Positions 48,596 to 58,244 are shown, counted from the stretch's first letter. The stretch is 64,000 nucleotides of DNA from Methylosinus sp. LW4 (GCF_000379125.1 NZ_KB900627.1:110992-174991); one strand, 5' to 3'. Numbers and translations: made by a program. Notes: generated from the letters alone by a model not told the origin.

Positions 48596-49099
48596 TCAGC
48601 GGACCGCCTCGCGGCAGCGCCGAAAGGCGAGGCGGATATGCCGCCGCGCCATGCTGTCGGAGATGCCGAGACGTTCGGCCGCCTTCTTCACGGGTAAGTT
48701 TTCTTGCATGACGAGAACAAAAACCTCGCGGCAACGGGGTGGAAGCGACTCTATCGTCGCGATCAGAAGCTGCGATCTGTCGTTCTCCTCGCTCGCGTCC
48801 CCGGGCGGGGCTTCGGGCGAGGGCGCCTCCGGGAGCTCTTCTCGAAATTCGAGATATTTCGCCTCGGTATTGCGTCGCCGCGCGCGGTCCCGGGCGAGGT
48901 TCGTCGCGATCACCTGGAGAAACGCCTCAGGATCGGGCATGGCTTCGAGGCCGCCATGCCGCATAGCGCGGACAAAGGTCTCCTGCAAAAGGTCGGGCGC
49001 GTCATTCGCGCCCGCTTTGCCCCGGAGGTAGACGAGAAGCCGGCGACCGTGGCGCTGGAAAAGCTCGCCCACGGAGCGCCGCAAGGCAGAATCGAGCAT
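48596..49099 (-). CDS. ECF RNA polymerase sigma factor, FecI-like (module II)
   Basis: The product is 167 residues from ATG 49099. Region 2 includes DLLQETFVRAMR and the -10 recognition helix (EAFLQVIATNLARDRARR). Region 4 includes LPPRCREVFVLVMQENLPVK and a helix-turn-helix (AERLGISDSMARRHIRLAFRRC). The pairing with FecR and an STN receptor is the standard cell-surface signalling triad. It should activate the module II receptor when the ligand binds. Confidence 0.92.
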   Translation of the reverse strand: MLDSALRRSVGELFQRHGRRLLVYLRGKAGANDAPDLLQETFVRAMRHGGLEAMPDPEAFLQVIATNLARDRARRRNTEAKYLEFREELPEAPSPEAPPGDASEENDRSQLLIATIESLPPRCREVFVLVMQENLPVKKAAERLGISDSMARRHIRLAFRRCREAVR

Positions 49100-49166
49100 T
49101 TTGCACCGGCGAGGGCTGATGGAGATTGCGAATGAAGCCCGAGCGGCAGATCCCGGCGGGAGATCG

Positions 49167-49598
49167 CTACGCCTCGAAGGCTGGCGGCGATAGGATCGAA
49201 AAAACACGCGGCGGGGCGCGCTGCGACCATGAACTGGTCCAGCCCATCCGCGATGACGTCTCTACGATCGGAAAAACGTGGACCGAAGCGATCTCGGCGG
49301 CCGGGAATGAAAGATCTGCGCCCTTCGGAACAATCGAGAAAAATCCGGCCGGACCGTCGAGCTGACCGGATCGGCATGGAATACAGCAGGAGCAAGAATG
49401 ATGTGGTCCCGGGGAATGGCGGGGGGCGTCGGAGCCGTCGGGCGCGACGCAGTGGCCTAAGTCCACCGAGGCGCCCCCGCGGTCGACCGCATGGGACAAT
49501 GCCTTGGCGGCCATGCCCGGCCAGACGAGAGCCCACGCCAAGAGGCCCACGATCAATACGCGGGCGATTCCCCTCGGCCAGAGCGCAAACTTATCCAT
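49167..49598 (-). CDS. Small secreted Cys-rich DUF2946-like protein (module II)
   Basis: The product is 143 residues from ATG 49598, with AGGA 5 nt upstream. An N-terminal helix (VLIVGLLAWALVWPGMAAKA) precedes His-rich sequence, the Cys cluster HHSCSCCIPC and a C-terminal GWTSSWSQRAPP motif. It is the first gene of module II, 67 nt upstream of the sigma factor gene. Its Cys/His centre suggests metal binding outside the inner membrane; this is an inference. Confidence 0.65.
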   Translation of the reverse strand: MDKFALWPRGIARVLIVGLLAWALVWPGMAAKALSHAVDRGGASVDLGHCVAPDGSDAPRHSPGPHHSCSCCIPCRSGQLDGPAGFFSIVPKGADLSFPAAEIASVHVFPIVETSSRMGWTSSWSQRAPPRVFSILSPPAFEA

Positions 49599-49770
49599 TC
49601 TTCCTACGGAACCCCCGGACGCTGCGCAGAGTCAAGATCGGGAGCCGGCGGACCAGCGAAAGCCCTTTCCCTGTTGCAGAAGCGCCACACGACCGAAGGC
49701 GAGGCCATGCGAATCTCTCGCCGACGGACAATGGACTCTACTCCCGGCAGCCGCCGCGTGACCCCCTATC

Positions 49771-49845
49771 CGGGAATGTCGGCTTTCGGCGTTGATGGAC
49801 GTCGGCCCTGCAGGAGGGACGGGTCTCCTTCGGGTCACAACGGGG
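49771..49845. repeat. Dispersed intergenic repeat, copy B
   Basis: CGGGAATGTCGGCTTTCGGC, GGACGTCGGC and GGGTCTCCTTCGGGTC match copies A, C and D in order. It lies between module II (ends 49598) and module III (ends 50373). The rest of this 770-nt gap holds no gene that I can support; 50200-50335 is similar to 43318-43440. Confidence 0.72.
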
Positions 49846-50199
49846 AACTCGAGACCGCCCTCATCGAGTCCGTCCAGCACGCTGACCTGTTGTTTTCCAG
49901 GGACGCTCGGTCTGAACGCCGACGATTCGTGCATGGATCGGTGATGCGAGCGGCGTCGCAAGGTGAGCGCTCGAGCCAAGAAGCTCGCGATCCTGCGCAT
50001 GCGCGGTCGAACGAACCCCACGACCGGCGATCGATATTCCGACGACCCCGTCCGCATCATGCTCGATCCGTGGACCGGCGACAGGCTCGGCGAGGTCCCG
50101 CCCGCCACAGCGTTGGGGCGCTTTCTCATCGCCGCGATCGACGCGGTCAGCGATCGTCCCCGCGGATGCGCCATGAGAGGCCGAGATCGTCGAAGCGCT

Positions 50200-50335
50200 T
50201 CTAACAGTCGGCGGGCGTCGGCGGCGTGCGCTGCGGGGCGATCGACGCCGTGACAATGCGTGTCTCGAACAATGTCGGTCATGTCGAAATCTGCTTTTGT
50301 GCAAAATGAAACGGTGAGAGCTTTCGTCGAATGCA
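50200..50335. repeat. Second copy of module-border segment
   Basis: Read on the minus strand it contains GACATGACCGACATTGTTCG and GGCGTCGATCG, close to the segment at 43318-43440. Both copies lie 30-40 nt downstream of a PepSY gene. Translation gives no recognisable protein. Confidence 0.55.
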
Positions 50336-50372
50336 CTCGTGGCCTCGAGCCAGTGACTTCGAATCCCATTTT

Positions 50373-51656
50373 TTAATCGGCGACTGTAGCCTCCAGCGCC
50401 GAGGCGGTCGATGCGTCACGCTCCTTATGAAAGCGCCGCGCGTTCCTCTTTTTCCACCAGATGTAGACTCCGGTCGCCGACAGCATCACGATGACGAGGC
50501 CGAGCGCGCAGACAAATATCTTGTAGGGCAAGCCGAACACGCTCGCCGTATGCAGCGCCTTGAGCCAGCTCGTGATCGTGTCGCCCCTATGCTCGCCGGA
50601 GGGCGCCTCGAAGCTGAAGAACTCGCCGGTGTCGCCGTCGAACTGAATCTTGGCGTCATGGCCGCGCGACGAGACGGCTCGGCTGCTGCGAACCGCGTAA
50701 TTGTAGAGACCGAGTGTTTCGAAATAGCCCAGGCTGATCGGTTCGATGACAGCGAAGCCATGTTTGGCGGCTTGCTCGGCCAGCAATTTTTCGCCGACGG
50801 CTTGCGCGGCGCGCCAGTCGAGAGAGGGATGCGGCTTTGGGGACCGCGACTTCATCGCGCTTCTCATTTCGGTCGATGGATGAAAGTCGAAGAGCGTCTT
50901 CATCACCGGCTGATAGACCGACTTCATGTTGAACAGGACGCCCGACCAGGCGAAGATGAACAACGCGGGCCACAGCCACAGTCCGTTCGCCCGATGCAGG
51001 TCGAAGTTGAGCCGGTAGTCGCTTGCGCCGCGCTTGATCGTCCAGGCCGTTTTCCACTTGCGCCAGAAGCCCGAAACGGAGACCGGCAGAGTGAGATAAA
51101 ATCCGACGAAGCAGTCGATCGTCCACAGAACCGCGACGACGCCGAGGATTTGTATTCCGAAGGGCGCGATCGGCGCGAGCGTCCAGTGCAGCTGAAATAT
51201 GAAAGGCGTGAGATTGACGAGCCCTTCCGATAATACGCCATAGCGACGGCGGCCGAGCTCGTTTCCCGTCCAGGGATCGATAAAAATTTGCGTGGCGGCC
51301 GGAAGCTGAAGTTGGAGTGTGAGGAGGGTCAGCAGGCCGACCTTGCCCGGCTGCAGATCTTTCAGCGTCTCCGGCATGTCCGGCATGAAATTCGCCACCG
51401 CCCGATCGGGCGCGTTCATCTGCACATTCACGAATCGCGTATGCGGAGGGGTGAGCAATTCCACCTTTTCCGCGAGCGTCGCGAGATCGAGGCGGGGCGC
51501 GCCGGGGCGAGGCGTCGCATAGAGCCGAGGCGCGACAAAGCGCTCGATCTCGTCGTCGAAGGCGAGAAAGCTTCCCGTGAGGCCGACGAGGACGAGAAAG
51601 CCCATCATCGACATCCCGACCCAGCGATGCAGAAAAACGAAGATGCTGCGGATCAT
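50373..51656 (-). CDS. PepSY-associated TM protein (module III)
   Basis: The product is 427 residues from ATG 51656. It has the same helix layout as the module II protein (LHRWVGMSMMGFLVLVGLTG, LWTIDCFVGFYLTLPV, LWLWPALFIFAWSGVLFNM, KIFVCALGLVIVMLSATGVY) and similar His positions (QLHWTL, DLHRAN, ALHTAS). The periplasmic PepSY repeats lie between helices 1 and 2 and between helices 3 and 4. It follows the receptor gene with a 117-nt gap. Confidence 0.86.
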   Translation of the reverse strand: MIRSIFVFLHRWVGMSMMGFLVLVGLTGSFLAFDDEIERFVAPRLYATPRPGAPRLDLATLAEKVELLTPPHTRFVNVQMNAPDRAVANFMPDMPETLKDLQPGKVGLLTLLTLQLQLPAATQIFIDPWTGNELGRRRYGVLSEGLVNLTPFIFQLHWTLAPIAPFGIQILGVVAVLWTIDCFVGFYLTLPVSVSGFWRKWKTAWTIKRGASDYRLNFDLHRANGLWLWPALFIFAWSGVLFNMKSVYQPVMKTLFDFHPSTEMRSAMKSRSPKPHPSLDWRAAQAVGEKLLAEQAAKHGFAVIEPISLGYFETLGLYNYAVRSSRAVSSRGHDAKIQFDGDTGEFFSFEAPSGEHRGDTITSWLKALHTASVFGLPYKIFVCALGLVIVMLSATGVYIWWKKRNARRFHKERDASTASALEATVAD

Positions 51657-51773
51657 GGGCGCTGCGCCTCGGCTGGAAAAGCGTTTCGCGCGGATCGCGA
51701 TGCGATGGGGCGATCCAGGAGCCGTTCGGCTGCGGATCGTTCGGCCATCGGCTCGCGAGACGAGCGGGTATCG

Positions 51774-54428
51774 TCAGAATTCGAAGCCCAGCGAGCCGCG
51801 GACCGCGAAGGGAGCGCCGTAGGAGCGCCACGACGCGAGCGTGAAACCCGTCGGCGGCTTCGAGTTCACATAGGCGTCGGTGTAATAGGTCTTGTCGAAG
51901 AGGTTGGTGACGTTGACTTGCGCCTTGGTTTTCAGTCCGTCGATTTCCCAACTATACGCCGCCATCAAATCGACAGTGCCCCAAGAGGCGAGCAGCGGAG
52001 GATCGATGGAATAGAGGCCGCTCTTGTAACCGATCGGTTGCGAGCCGTGATAGGTGTAATAGGCGCCGACCTTCAATCCTTTCAAGAATGTTTCCTGAAA
52101 TTCGTAGGTCGTGGACAGGCTGGCGAGATTGCGCGGGACGTTGGGCAATCGCTGTCCAGGTCGTAGGCCGCTCTGCGCGCCGCTGGCGACGCGGACGTCC
52201 TGATTCGTGTAGGTGACGATCACATTCCAGCCGGGCAGAATCTCGCCTTGAATATCTACCTCCGGCCCGGCGCTGTGCGCTTCGCCGACGACGATGGAGC
52301 ATCCGCCGGTGGCGGCTCCGCCGCAGACATGCGTCGGATCCGGATCGGAAATCGGAATATTCGTCTTGGTAAGATCGTAATAATCCGCCGAGAGACGCAG
52401 CCTTCCGTCGAAAAATTCGAATTTGGCGCCGGCCTCCCAGCTTCTGGCGTTCGAGGGCGGCGAGAGCTTGCTGTCGGGATAGACGATCCCGCCGTTCGCT
52501 GCGAAGCCTTCCGTGTAATTGCCGTAGAGGCTCACCCACTCTTGCGGGCGCCACAATAGGCCGAAGCGCGGCGTGACGCGCTCCGCCTCGGTCGACGGCA
52601 CGATCGAGGTCGACCCGAATGGAACGCCCACCGAAACGGCGAGCGTGCGCGACACGCTCTCTTGACGGACGAATTGGTATCGCGCGCCGGCCATGAGGTG
52701 GAAGCCGTAGGCAAGCTCGATCTGATCCTGCGCATAGGCGCCGGCGGAATCCTGTCGGCTGAAATAGGTCTGGCCGGCATAGGCCTGTGTCGCGGTCGGA
52801 AAGCCGGGATGAGCTGGAGCGGCGAGGCTGATGAGCGACGCTCCCCAGAAAACCGGGGGACGGTATTCGTCATAGCTCGTTCGATAGAAGTCGCCGCCGA
52901 GCAGCAGCGTGTGCTTCATGGCGAGCAGCTCGAAATGCCCGAGAAGATTGAGATCGGTGGAAAAGCCCGCTTGCGAGCCTTGGCTCACCAGAGCGCCGCG
53001 CGTGAGTGTCGGGTTGGCGCCGCCGGAGACGCCCGCCCCCGGGAGAGCGAAGGTCGCGCCATAGTCCATCCCGGTATAGGCGACGCGCTGCTTGATCGAC
53101 CAGTCATTGTCGAACTTGTGCGACAAAGTCAGCGCGGCGAATATGGACTCGGTGTGCGAGGGCGAATTCTCCTGATAATTGATGTTGCGCGGAAGCGTGA
53201 CGAAGGATCCCCTGTAGAGCAGCGCATAGGGTCGAAACACGTTCGTGACGTCGTTGTTATATTCCATCTCCGCCTTGATGGAGGTCCGCTCATCGAGATT
53301 CCATTTTATGACCGGCGCGACGAAGACATTCTGACCGTGAACCAGATCGACGATCGAGCCATAGGGCGCGCCATTGTTCTCATAGGACGCTGTCAGCCGG
53401 TAGAGCACGGATTTGTCCGGCGTGAGCGGACCGGTGGCGCCGATATTGGTGCGATAGAGCGCGAGCGAGCCGATCTGCTGCGTCGCGGAATAATGAGGCT
53501 TCTCTTGCGGTTCCGCGGTCGTGACATTGATGATGCCGCCGGGCTCGGACAGGCCGTAGAGGATGGCGGCCGGGCCTTTGAGCACTTCTATGCTCGCGAC
53601 ATTGCCGAGCTGCCGTGCGCCCGTCGTGTCGATGTTGCCGTTCCTGTCGATGCGGAAGCCGTCGCGATAAAATTGCTGGCTCGAGAAGCCGCGTATGAAG
53701 ACGCCGCTGTCTCGCGAGAAGCCCGAGTTCGCCGCGCCGGTGGCGACATAGACGCCGCTGACGTTGCGCAGCGCCTCGGTGAGATTGATGGCCTGCTGAT
53801 CCTCGAGCGCCTTCTGCGTGATCGCCTGCACATTGACCGGCGTGTTCATGACCGGCGTGTCGGTCTTGGCGCCGATGGAGACGACCGGCGTGACGTAGGA
53901 ATTCTCCGGTGTGAGGCCCTTGCCGCCTTTCCCATCGCCGCTCGCCGGCCGCTCCGCGCCGATGTCGATTGGGGGCAGGGCCTCCGCGCCGGCGTCGCTG
54001 CGCACGCCATTGTCCGCCTGCGCCAGCACGATCGACACCGACTTTCCATTCGCGTCGAAGCGATAGGTCAGGCTCGTCCCCGCCAGCAGCCTGTCCAGCG
54101 CCTCGGTCAGGGAATAAGCGCCGAAAAGGCCGTCCGTGCGCCAGCCGCGCGTCGCTCCGGCGGGATAGAGGACATGCACATTGCTCTGATCGGCGATTTC
54201 GTTGAGCGCGCCGCCAAGCGTGCCCGGCGCGATGCTGTAGTCCCGCACGACGCCGAGGCGATCCTGGGGCGCGACGGACGCCTGCGCCGGAGAGGAGGGC
54301 GCCGGGGCCGCGACGGCGGCGGCGCCGACCGCCGCCGCTAAGACTGCCGAGCTCACCTTATTGTCTCTCCATCCGCCGCTTCGGATCGCGTGATCCGCCC
54401 ACCTGCGCTTCGACCTCTCCTCGACCAT
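51774..54428 (-). CDS. TonB-dependent transducer receptor with STN domain (module III)
   Basis: The product is 884 residues. The STN domain (YSIAPGTLGGALNEIADQSN, then HVLYPAGATRG and LDRLLAGTSLTYRF) follows an Ala-rich export signal. A TonB box-like ALPPIDIG comes next. The plug has NTPVNVQAITQKALEDQQAI, GVFIRGFSSQQFYRDGFRID and SIEVLKGPAAILYGLSEPGG. The barrel closes YGAPFAVRGSLGFEF. A DPTHVCGGAATGGCS loop with two Cys could be disulfide-linked. It is controlled in all likelihood by the FecR and ECF genes upstream. Confidence 0.92.
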   Translation of the reverse strand: MVEERSKRRWADHAIRSGGWRDNKVSSAVLAAAVGAAAVAAPAPSSPAQASVAPQDRLGVVRDYSIAPGTLGGALNEIADQSNVHVLYPAGATRGWRTDGLFGAYSLTEALDRLLAGTSLTYRFDANGKSVSIVLAQADNGVRSDAGAEALPPIDIGAERPASGDGKGGKGLTPENSYVTPVVSIGAKTDTPVMNTPVNVQAITQKALEDQQAINLTEALRNVSGVYVATGAANSGFSRDSGVFIRGFSSQQFYRDGFRIDRNGNIDTTGARQLGNVASIEVLKGPAAILYGLSEPGGIINVTTAEPQEKPHYSATQQIGSLALYRTNIGATGPLTPDKSVLYRLTASYENNGAPYGSIVDLVHGQNVFVAPVIKWNLDERTSIKAEMEYNNDVTNVFRPYALLYRGSFVTLPRNINYQENSPSHTESIFAALTLSHKFDNDWSIKQRVAYTGMDYGATFALPGAGVSGGANPTLTRGALVSQGSQAGFSTDLNLLGHFELLAMKHTLLLGGDFYRTSYDEYRPPVFWGASLISLAAPAHPGFPTATQAYAGQTYFSRQDSAGAYAQDQIELAYGFHLMAGARYQFVRQESVSRTLAVSVGVPFGSTSIVPSTEAERVTPRFGLLWRPQEWVSLYGNYTEGFAANGGIVYPDSKLSPPSNARSWEAGAKFEFFDGRLRLSADYYDLTKTNIPISDPDPTHVCGGAATGGCSIVVGEAHSAGPEVDIQGEILPGWNVIVTYTNQDVRVASGAQSGLRPGQRLPNVPRNLASLSTTYEFQETFLKGLKVGAYYTYHGSQPIGYKSGLYSIDPPLLASWGTVDLMAAYSWEIDGLKTKAQVNVTNLFDKTYYTDAYVNSKPPTGFTLASWRSYGAPFAVRGSLGFEF

Positions 54429-54562
54429 CGCCGCATCCCCTGCTCAGGTTCGGGGAACGAGAAAAGGTTCCCTCACCTGGAACACGCATGGGGGCGCCCC
54501 AGCGGAACCTCGGGCGTCAAAATTATTTTTGGCGCGGTGCGCGCGTCCGGCGTCCGGCAGAG

Positions 54563-55543
54563 TCATTCATGTAGGATGATAAGGTAATCCGTGAGTCGCA
54601 GCGCCTTCAGGCCGAGATAGGCTTCGATCTCGCGGAGGGCCTGCCCGGGATCGCCGGCGTCGAACACGCCTGTCACGCGCTGGCCGCAGACGGAGGCCGG
54701 AACGCAATAGACGGCGCCGAGCCGATAGCGCCCGAGCGCTTCCAGCACGCTGCCGAGGGGGCGGTCCTCGAAGGTCAGCTTGCCGCGCCGCCAAGCTGTG
54801 GCCGTCGCCAGACGCGCCGGGGTCGGCGGCGCGGCGCGGGCGATTCCGTCGAAGACCGTCTCCTCCCCCTCTGAGACCAAAGTCTCCGAGCCGCCGCTCG
54901 CGACGCGGACGCTATGCTCGGTGACGGCGACGCGGACGCCGTCGGTTTCGAGCGCCACGTCGAAGGAGGTGCCGCGGGCGGTGACGGTCCCGCCCCGCGC
55001 CTCGACGACGAAAGGCCGCTCCGGGGCGGGCGCGACTTCGAACCAGGCCTCGCCATAGAGCAGCGCGATCCGGCGCTGCGCGCTCTCGTAACGGACAGCG
55101 ATGGCGGAGCGGGCGTTGAGATGAACGTGTGACCCGTCCTCGAGCGTCACGAGATGCGTCTCGCCGATCGCCGTCCGGTGATCGGCCCGCCGAGCGAGAT
55201 AGACATCTGCGGGCGCGAGCCAGAAGGCGAGCAGCGCCGCCGCGATACCCGCTAGAATGAGACGGCGCCCGCCCTTGGCGCCGCCTCGCGCGACGGTAGG
55301 CTCCTCCTCCAGCCGATCGAGCTCGTCGCATATGCTTTCGATCTCGAGAAACGCTGCGCGGTTCTCCGGCGCGGCGAGCCACATCTCGAATTGCGCGGTC
55401 TCCTCCGGCCTCAGCCGCGCCGAATGCCGGCGGACCCACCAGTCGATCGCCGCCTCATGGGCGTCGTTCTCGTCAGGCTCGTCACCCGGCTTCACGCTCT
55501 TCTCCTTGATGGAGCTGTGAAGCGGAGGGCGTTCGGCCGCCAT
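54563..55543 (-). CDS. FecR-type anti-sigma regulator (module III)
   Basis: The product is 326 residues. It has the N-terminal FecR domain (AIDWWVRRHSARLRPEETAQ), one membrane helix (LILAGIAAALLAFWLAPADV), the periplasmic FecR core (ETHLVTLEDGSHVHLNARSA, LYGEAWFEVA) and an STN-like end (DPGQALREIEAYLGLKALRL). It transmits the receptor signal to the sigma factor encoded just upstream. Confidence 0.92.
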   Translation of the reverse strand: MAAERPPLHSSIKEKSVKPGDEPDENDAHEAAIDWWVRRHSARLRPEETAQFEMWLAAPENRAAFLEIESICDELDRLEEEPTVARGGAKGGRRLILAGIAAALLAFWLAPADVYLARRADHRTAIGETHLVTLEDGSHVHLNARSAIAVRYESAQRRIALLYGEAWFEVAPAPERPFVVEARGGTVTARGTSFDVALETDGVRVAVTEHSVRVASGGSETLVSEGEETVFDGIARAAPPTPARLATATAWRRGKLTFEDRPLGSVLEALGRYRLGAVYCVPASVCGQRVTGVFDAGDPGQALREIEAYLGLKALRLTDYLIILHE

Positions 55544-55601
55544 GTCTTCGTGAGCCCCTCACCAGAGGGACGCCCGGAGCGGGGCCAACGGAACCTTGCG
55601 C

Positions 55602-56105
55602 TCATTTTTTGATCGCCTCGCGGCAGCGCGCGAGGGCGAGGCGCAGATGCCTCCGCACCATGCTGTCGGAAATGCCTAGCCTCTGCGCAATTTCTGGCGC
55701 CGCCATTTTCTTCACGAAGCACAGCACGAAGACGTCGCGGCAACGCGGCGGAAGCTCCGCGACCGCAGCGCGAAAGAGGCGCGCGCGCTCCTCGCGCTCG
55801 AGGCGCTCTGCGGGCGTCTCTTCCGCCGCAGGAGCGTCGACCCGGTCTCCCGGAAAAGTCAGCCAGCTCGATTCGAACTTTCGCCTCCGGGAATGATCCC
55901 GGGCGAGATTGCTCGCGATCTTCCGCAGGAAGAAGAGCGGCGAGGCGATCGAGCGGTGTTCGCCGCGCCGCACGAGCCTCACAAAGGTCTCCTGCACCAG
56001 ATCTTGCGCGTCGGTTTTTCCGACCCTCTTGCTCAGGAAATCCAGGAGCTCGTCTTGATGCTGCTCGAAGAGTTCTCCGACGGGCCGAGGTTTGGTCTCG
56101 AACAT
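55602..56105 (-). CDS. ECF RNA polymerase sigma factor, FecI-like (module III)
   Basis: The product is 167 residues, the same length as the module II factor. It has DLVQETFVRLVRR in region 2 and LPPRCRDVFVLCFVKKMAAP plus IAQRLGISDSMVRRHLRLAL in region 4. The two factors share most of the region 4 recognition helix (LGISDSMxRRHxRLA), so cross-activation between modules II and III is conceivable. Confidence 0.92.
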   Translation of the reverse strand: MFETKPRPVGELFEQHQDELLDFLSKRVGKTDAQDLVQETFVRLVRRGEHRSIASPLFFLRKIASNLARDHSRRRKFESSWLTFPGDRVDAPAAEETPAERLEREERARLFRAAVAELPPRCRDVFVLCFVKKMAAPEIAQRLGISDSMVRRHLRLALARCREAIKK

Positions 56106-56180
56106 CTGAACCTTCCGCGATGACGGCGGTCAGCGATGAGCGCCGCGCTGAGCGCGGCGCAGGCGGGACAGCGTCGCCGA

Positions 56181-56588
56181 TCAGAAGGGTGGACCCGAGG
56201 CGGACCAAGCGCTGCCCCAACCGCTAATTCTCGTCAGGCGACGCTCGTTCGAGCCGGAGGCGCGTCGGATGCCGTCGGTCGGTACGATCGGCCACGCCGA
56301 ACCGATCTCCGGCACAACGGCCGAGATAGGGGAACCGCCGCCGATCAGGCAGCAATTGTCGGGACAGTCGGCCGGATCGCGCGGGCCCGGGGCCTGGCCG
56401 ACGTCGCGATCGGCGGCGCAGATTTGGACGACGACCCGGACTTGCGGCTCTAACGTCTCGTATCGATCGACGGCATGCGCTCCGCGTCGACCGGCGTCCA
56501 CAAATTGAAAGACGAGCAGGACCGCCGCGATCAACGCCATGATCGTCGCATATCGGGGGGAACTCCCCCATGTCCGTCGCCTCGACAT
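56181..56588 (-). CDS. Small secreted Cys-rich DUF2946-like protein (module III)
   Basis: The product is 135 residues from ATG 56588. An N-terminal helix (IMALIAAVLLVFQFVDAG) precedes CAADRD, CPDNCC and a C-terminal GWGSAWSASGPP motif. It is the most divergent of the four copies (fewer His and Cys), recognised by layout and position. It lies 75 nt upstream of the sigma factor gene. Confidence 0.6.
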   Translation of the reverse strand: MSRRRTWGSSPRYATIMALIAAVLLVFQFVDAGRRGAHAVDRYETLEPQVRVVVQICAADRDVGQAPGPRDPADCPDNCCLIGGGSPISAVVPEIGSAWPIVPTDGIRRASGSNERRLTRISGWGSAWSASGPPF

Positions 56589-56642
56589 GGGCGCATTGTT
56601 AGGTAGGCAGAGCTCGAGCGTCAACAATCGGATGAAATGCGC

Positions 56643-56743
56643 CTGGAATGTCCGCTGACGGCGGTATCGGACGTCGGCCACGCGGAAGGGACGGGGCGGT
56701 CATGGGTCACAGTTCCTCCTTCGCCGTCGGGAACGGGGAACTG
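56643..56743. repeat. Dispersed intergenic repeat, copy C
   Basis: TGGAATGTCCGCTGACGGCG, GGACGTCGGCC, TGGGTCACAGTTCC and TCCTTCGCCGTCGGGAACGG match copies A, B and D. It lies between module III (56588) and module IV (56850). It serves as the unoccupied site that defines the group II intron boundaries in copy D. Confidence 0.72.
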
Positions 56744-56849
56744 GCGCCACAGGTGGCCCCTGGCGTCGCGCTCTAAAGGCGACATTCGATAAGCGCGCAT
56801 CGAGGCGGAAGACGCGCTATCGCCGAATTCGTGACAATTTCGGCCACTG

Positions 56850-58244
56850 TCAACGCCCAATGGTCTCCGTAGGGGCCAGGCGCGACGGAAATGCCATCTT
56901 GAAGGTCGCGCCTCCGCCGATCGTATCCTCGATCCAGATGCGGCCGCCATGGGCCGCCATCAGCTCTTTCCCGATCGCCAGGCCGAGGCCGCTTCCGGTC
57001 GCGTCGCTGCTCTTGCGCCAGAAGGGCTCGAAAACTCTGTCCCGATCCTCGGGCGCGACGCCGGCGCCATGATCGACGACCGATACCGAAGGCCCGTCAT
57101 CGACGATGACCATGATCGCCCCGCCCGATGGTTCCGCCCGCAAGGCATTGTCGATGACATTGGAGACGATCGACTCGATCGCCATGCGGTCGCCTCTGAT
57201 CGTGACGGGCGCGGCGGATGTGACGAAATCGATCTGTCGATTGCTGCGATAGGCTAGGAGAAGCGCGTCGGAGACGATGGCTTGTGTCGTCTCCACGAGG
57301 TCGAACCGCTCGAAAGCATCCTCGGCGTGAGCGCCGATGCGGGAGACCGCGAGCAATTGCTCGACGATGTTGCGGATGCGTCGCGCATCCCGCTTCAGAT
57401 CGGTCTTCAACGTCGGCTCCTCCGGCGCGTCGAGCCGCGCGCTCAAAATGGCGACCGGCGTGCGCAGCTCATGCGCGGCATTGGCGGTGAAGCGGCGTAG
57501 AACCATGGCGCCGTCGTCGAGACGCTGCAAAGCCTCGTTGAGGGCGGTCGCCAAGGGCGTGAATTCCTCGGGACATTCTTCGTCCGGCAGGCGCTGATGC
57601 AGAGAGTCGAGATCGATCCGCGTCACCGCCTCGGCGAATTCATGGATCGGCGCGAGGCCGCGCTGCACAGAGAACCACATAACGACCACGCCGAACGCCA
57701 ATGGAGTGACGAGATAATAGATGTGACGCCAGGACTCGTGCACGAAAGCCGAGACCATGTCGGCCCAGCTCGTCTTATGTCCATAGATCAAAATCTGCAG
57801 ACGTCCGAAAGGCGTGTCGCTCTTTTGCACGATTACTTGATCGTCGGGCGTCTCGCTTCGCGGGAGCGAAAGCTGCATCCAGTTCGGCTTGTAGCGCAGC
57901 AGGGCCGAAAAATCGGCGGCGAGCGCGGGGGACGAGCCGGGAGCGACCCATTGCCGCTCCGAATCGAACACGGCATAGCGCAGGTCGGGGTTCTTCGCCG
58001 TTTCCGCGCGGAGGGCCGCACTCTCCCTTATGCGAATATAGCCGTTCTCGTCGCGCACGAGGGAGGCGATAAGCAGCTGCTGGATGCGCGTATAAGCATA
58101 AGAGCGCAGATAATCGTCGCTCGCTCCGAGCACGCCATAGTGATCGAGAAACAGCGAGACGACCCAGCCGAAGGCGAAGGCCGATATTTGTGCGGCCACG
58201 AGACTCTTCAGCAATTGCGCCGAGAGCGACCGGCGCCGCGTCAC
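56850..58244 (-). CDS. Sensor histidine kinase (module IV)
   Basis: The product is 464 residues. GTG 58244 forms a GTGA overlap with the response regulator stop, exactly as in module I. Helices at the start (LKSLVAAQISAFAFGWVVSL) and near residue 190 (YYLVTPLAFGVVVMWFSVQR) flank a periplasmic sensor. HAMP, HisKA (NAAHELRTPVAILSARLD) and HATPase (NVIDNALRAEPSGG, GSGLGLAIGKEL) domains follow. The catalytic half is similar to the module I kinase while the sensor halves differ, so the two likely see different signals. Confidence 0.92.
   Translation of the reverse strand: MTRRRSLSAQLLKSLVAAQISAFAFGWVVSLFLDHYGVLGASDDYLRSYAYTRIQQLLIASLVRDENGYIRIRESAALRAETAKNPDLRYAVFDSERQWVAPGSSPALAADFSALLRYKPNWMQLSLPRSETPDDQVIVQKSDTPFGRLQILIYGHKTSWADMVSAFVHESWRHIYYLVTPLAFGVVVMWFSVQRGLAPIHEFAEAVTRIDLDSLHQRLPDEECPEEFTPLATALNEALQRLDDGAMVLRRFTANAAHELRTPVAILSARLDAPEEPTLKTDLKRDARRIRNIVEQLLAVSRIGAHAEDAFERFDLVETTQAIVSDALLLAYRSNRQIDFVTSAAPVTIRGDRMAIESIVSNVIDNALRAEPSGGAIMVIVDDGPSVSVVDHGAGVAPEDRDRVFEPFWRKSSDATGSGLGLAIGKELMAAHGGRIWIEDTIGGGATFKMAFPSRLAPTETIGR

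Noticed and set aside
49963..50253. A 96-codon plus-strand frame between modules II and III
   Set aside because: It lies in repeat-bearing degenerate DNA, has no domain, and the similar gap at 42866-43465 does not keep the frame.
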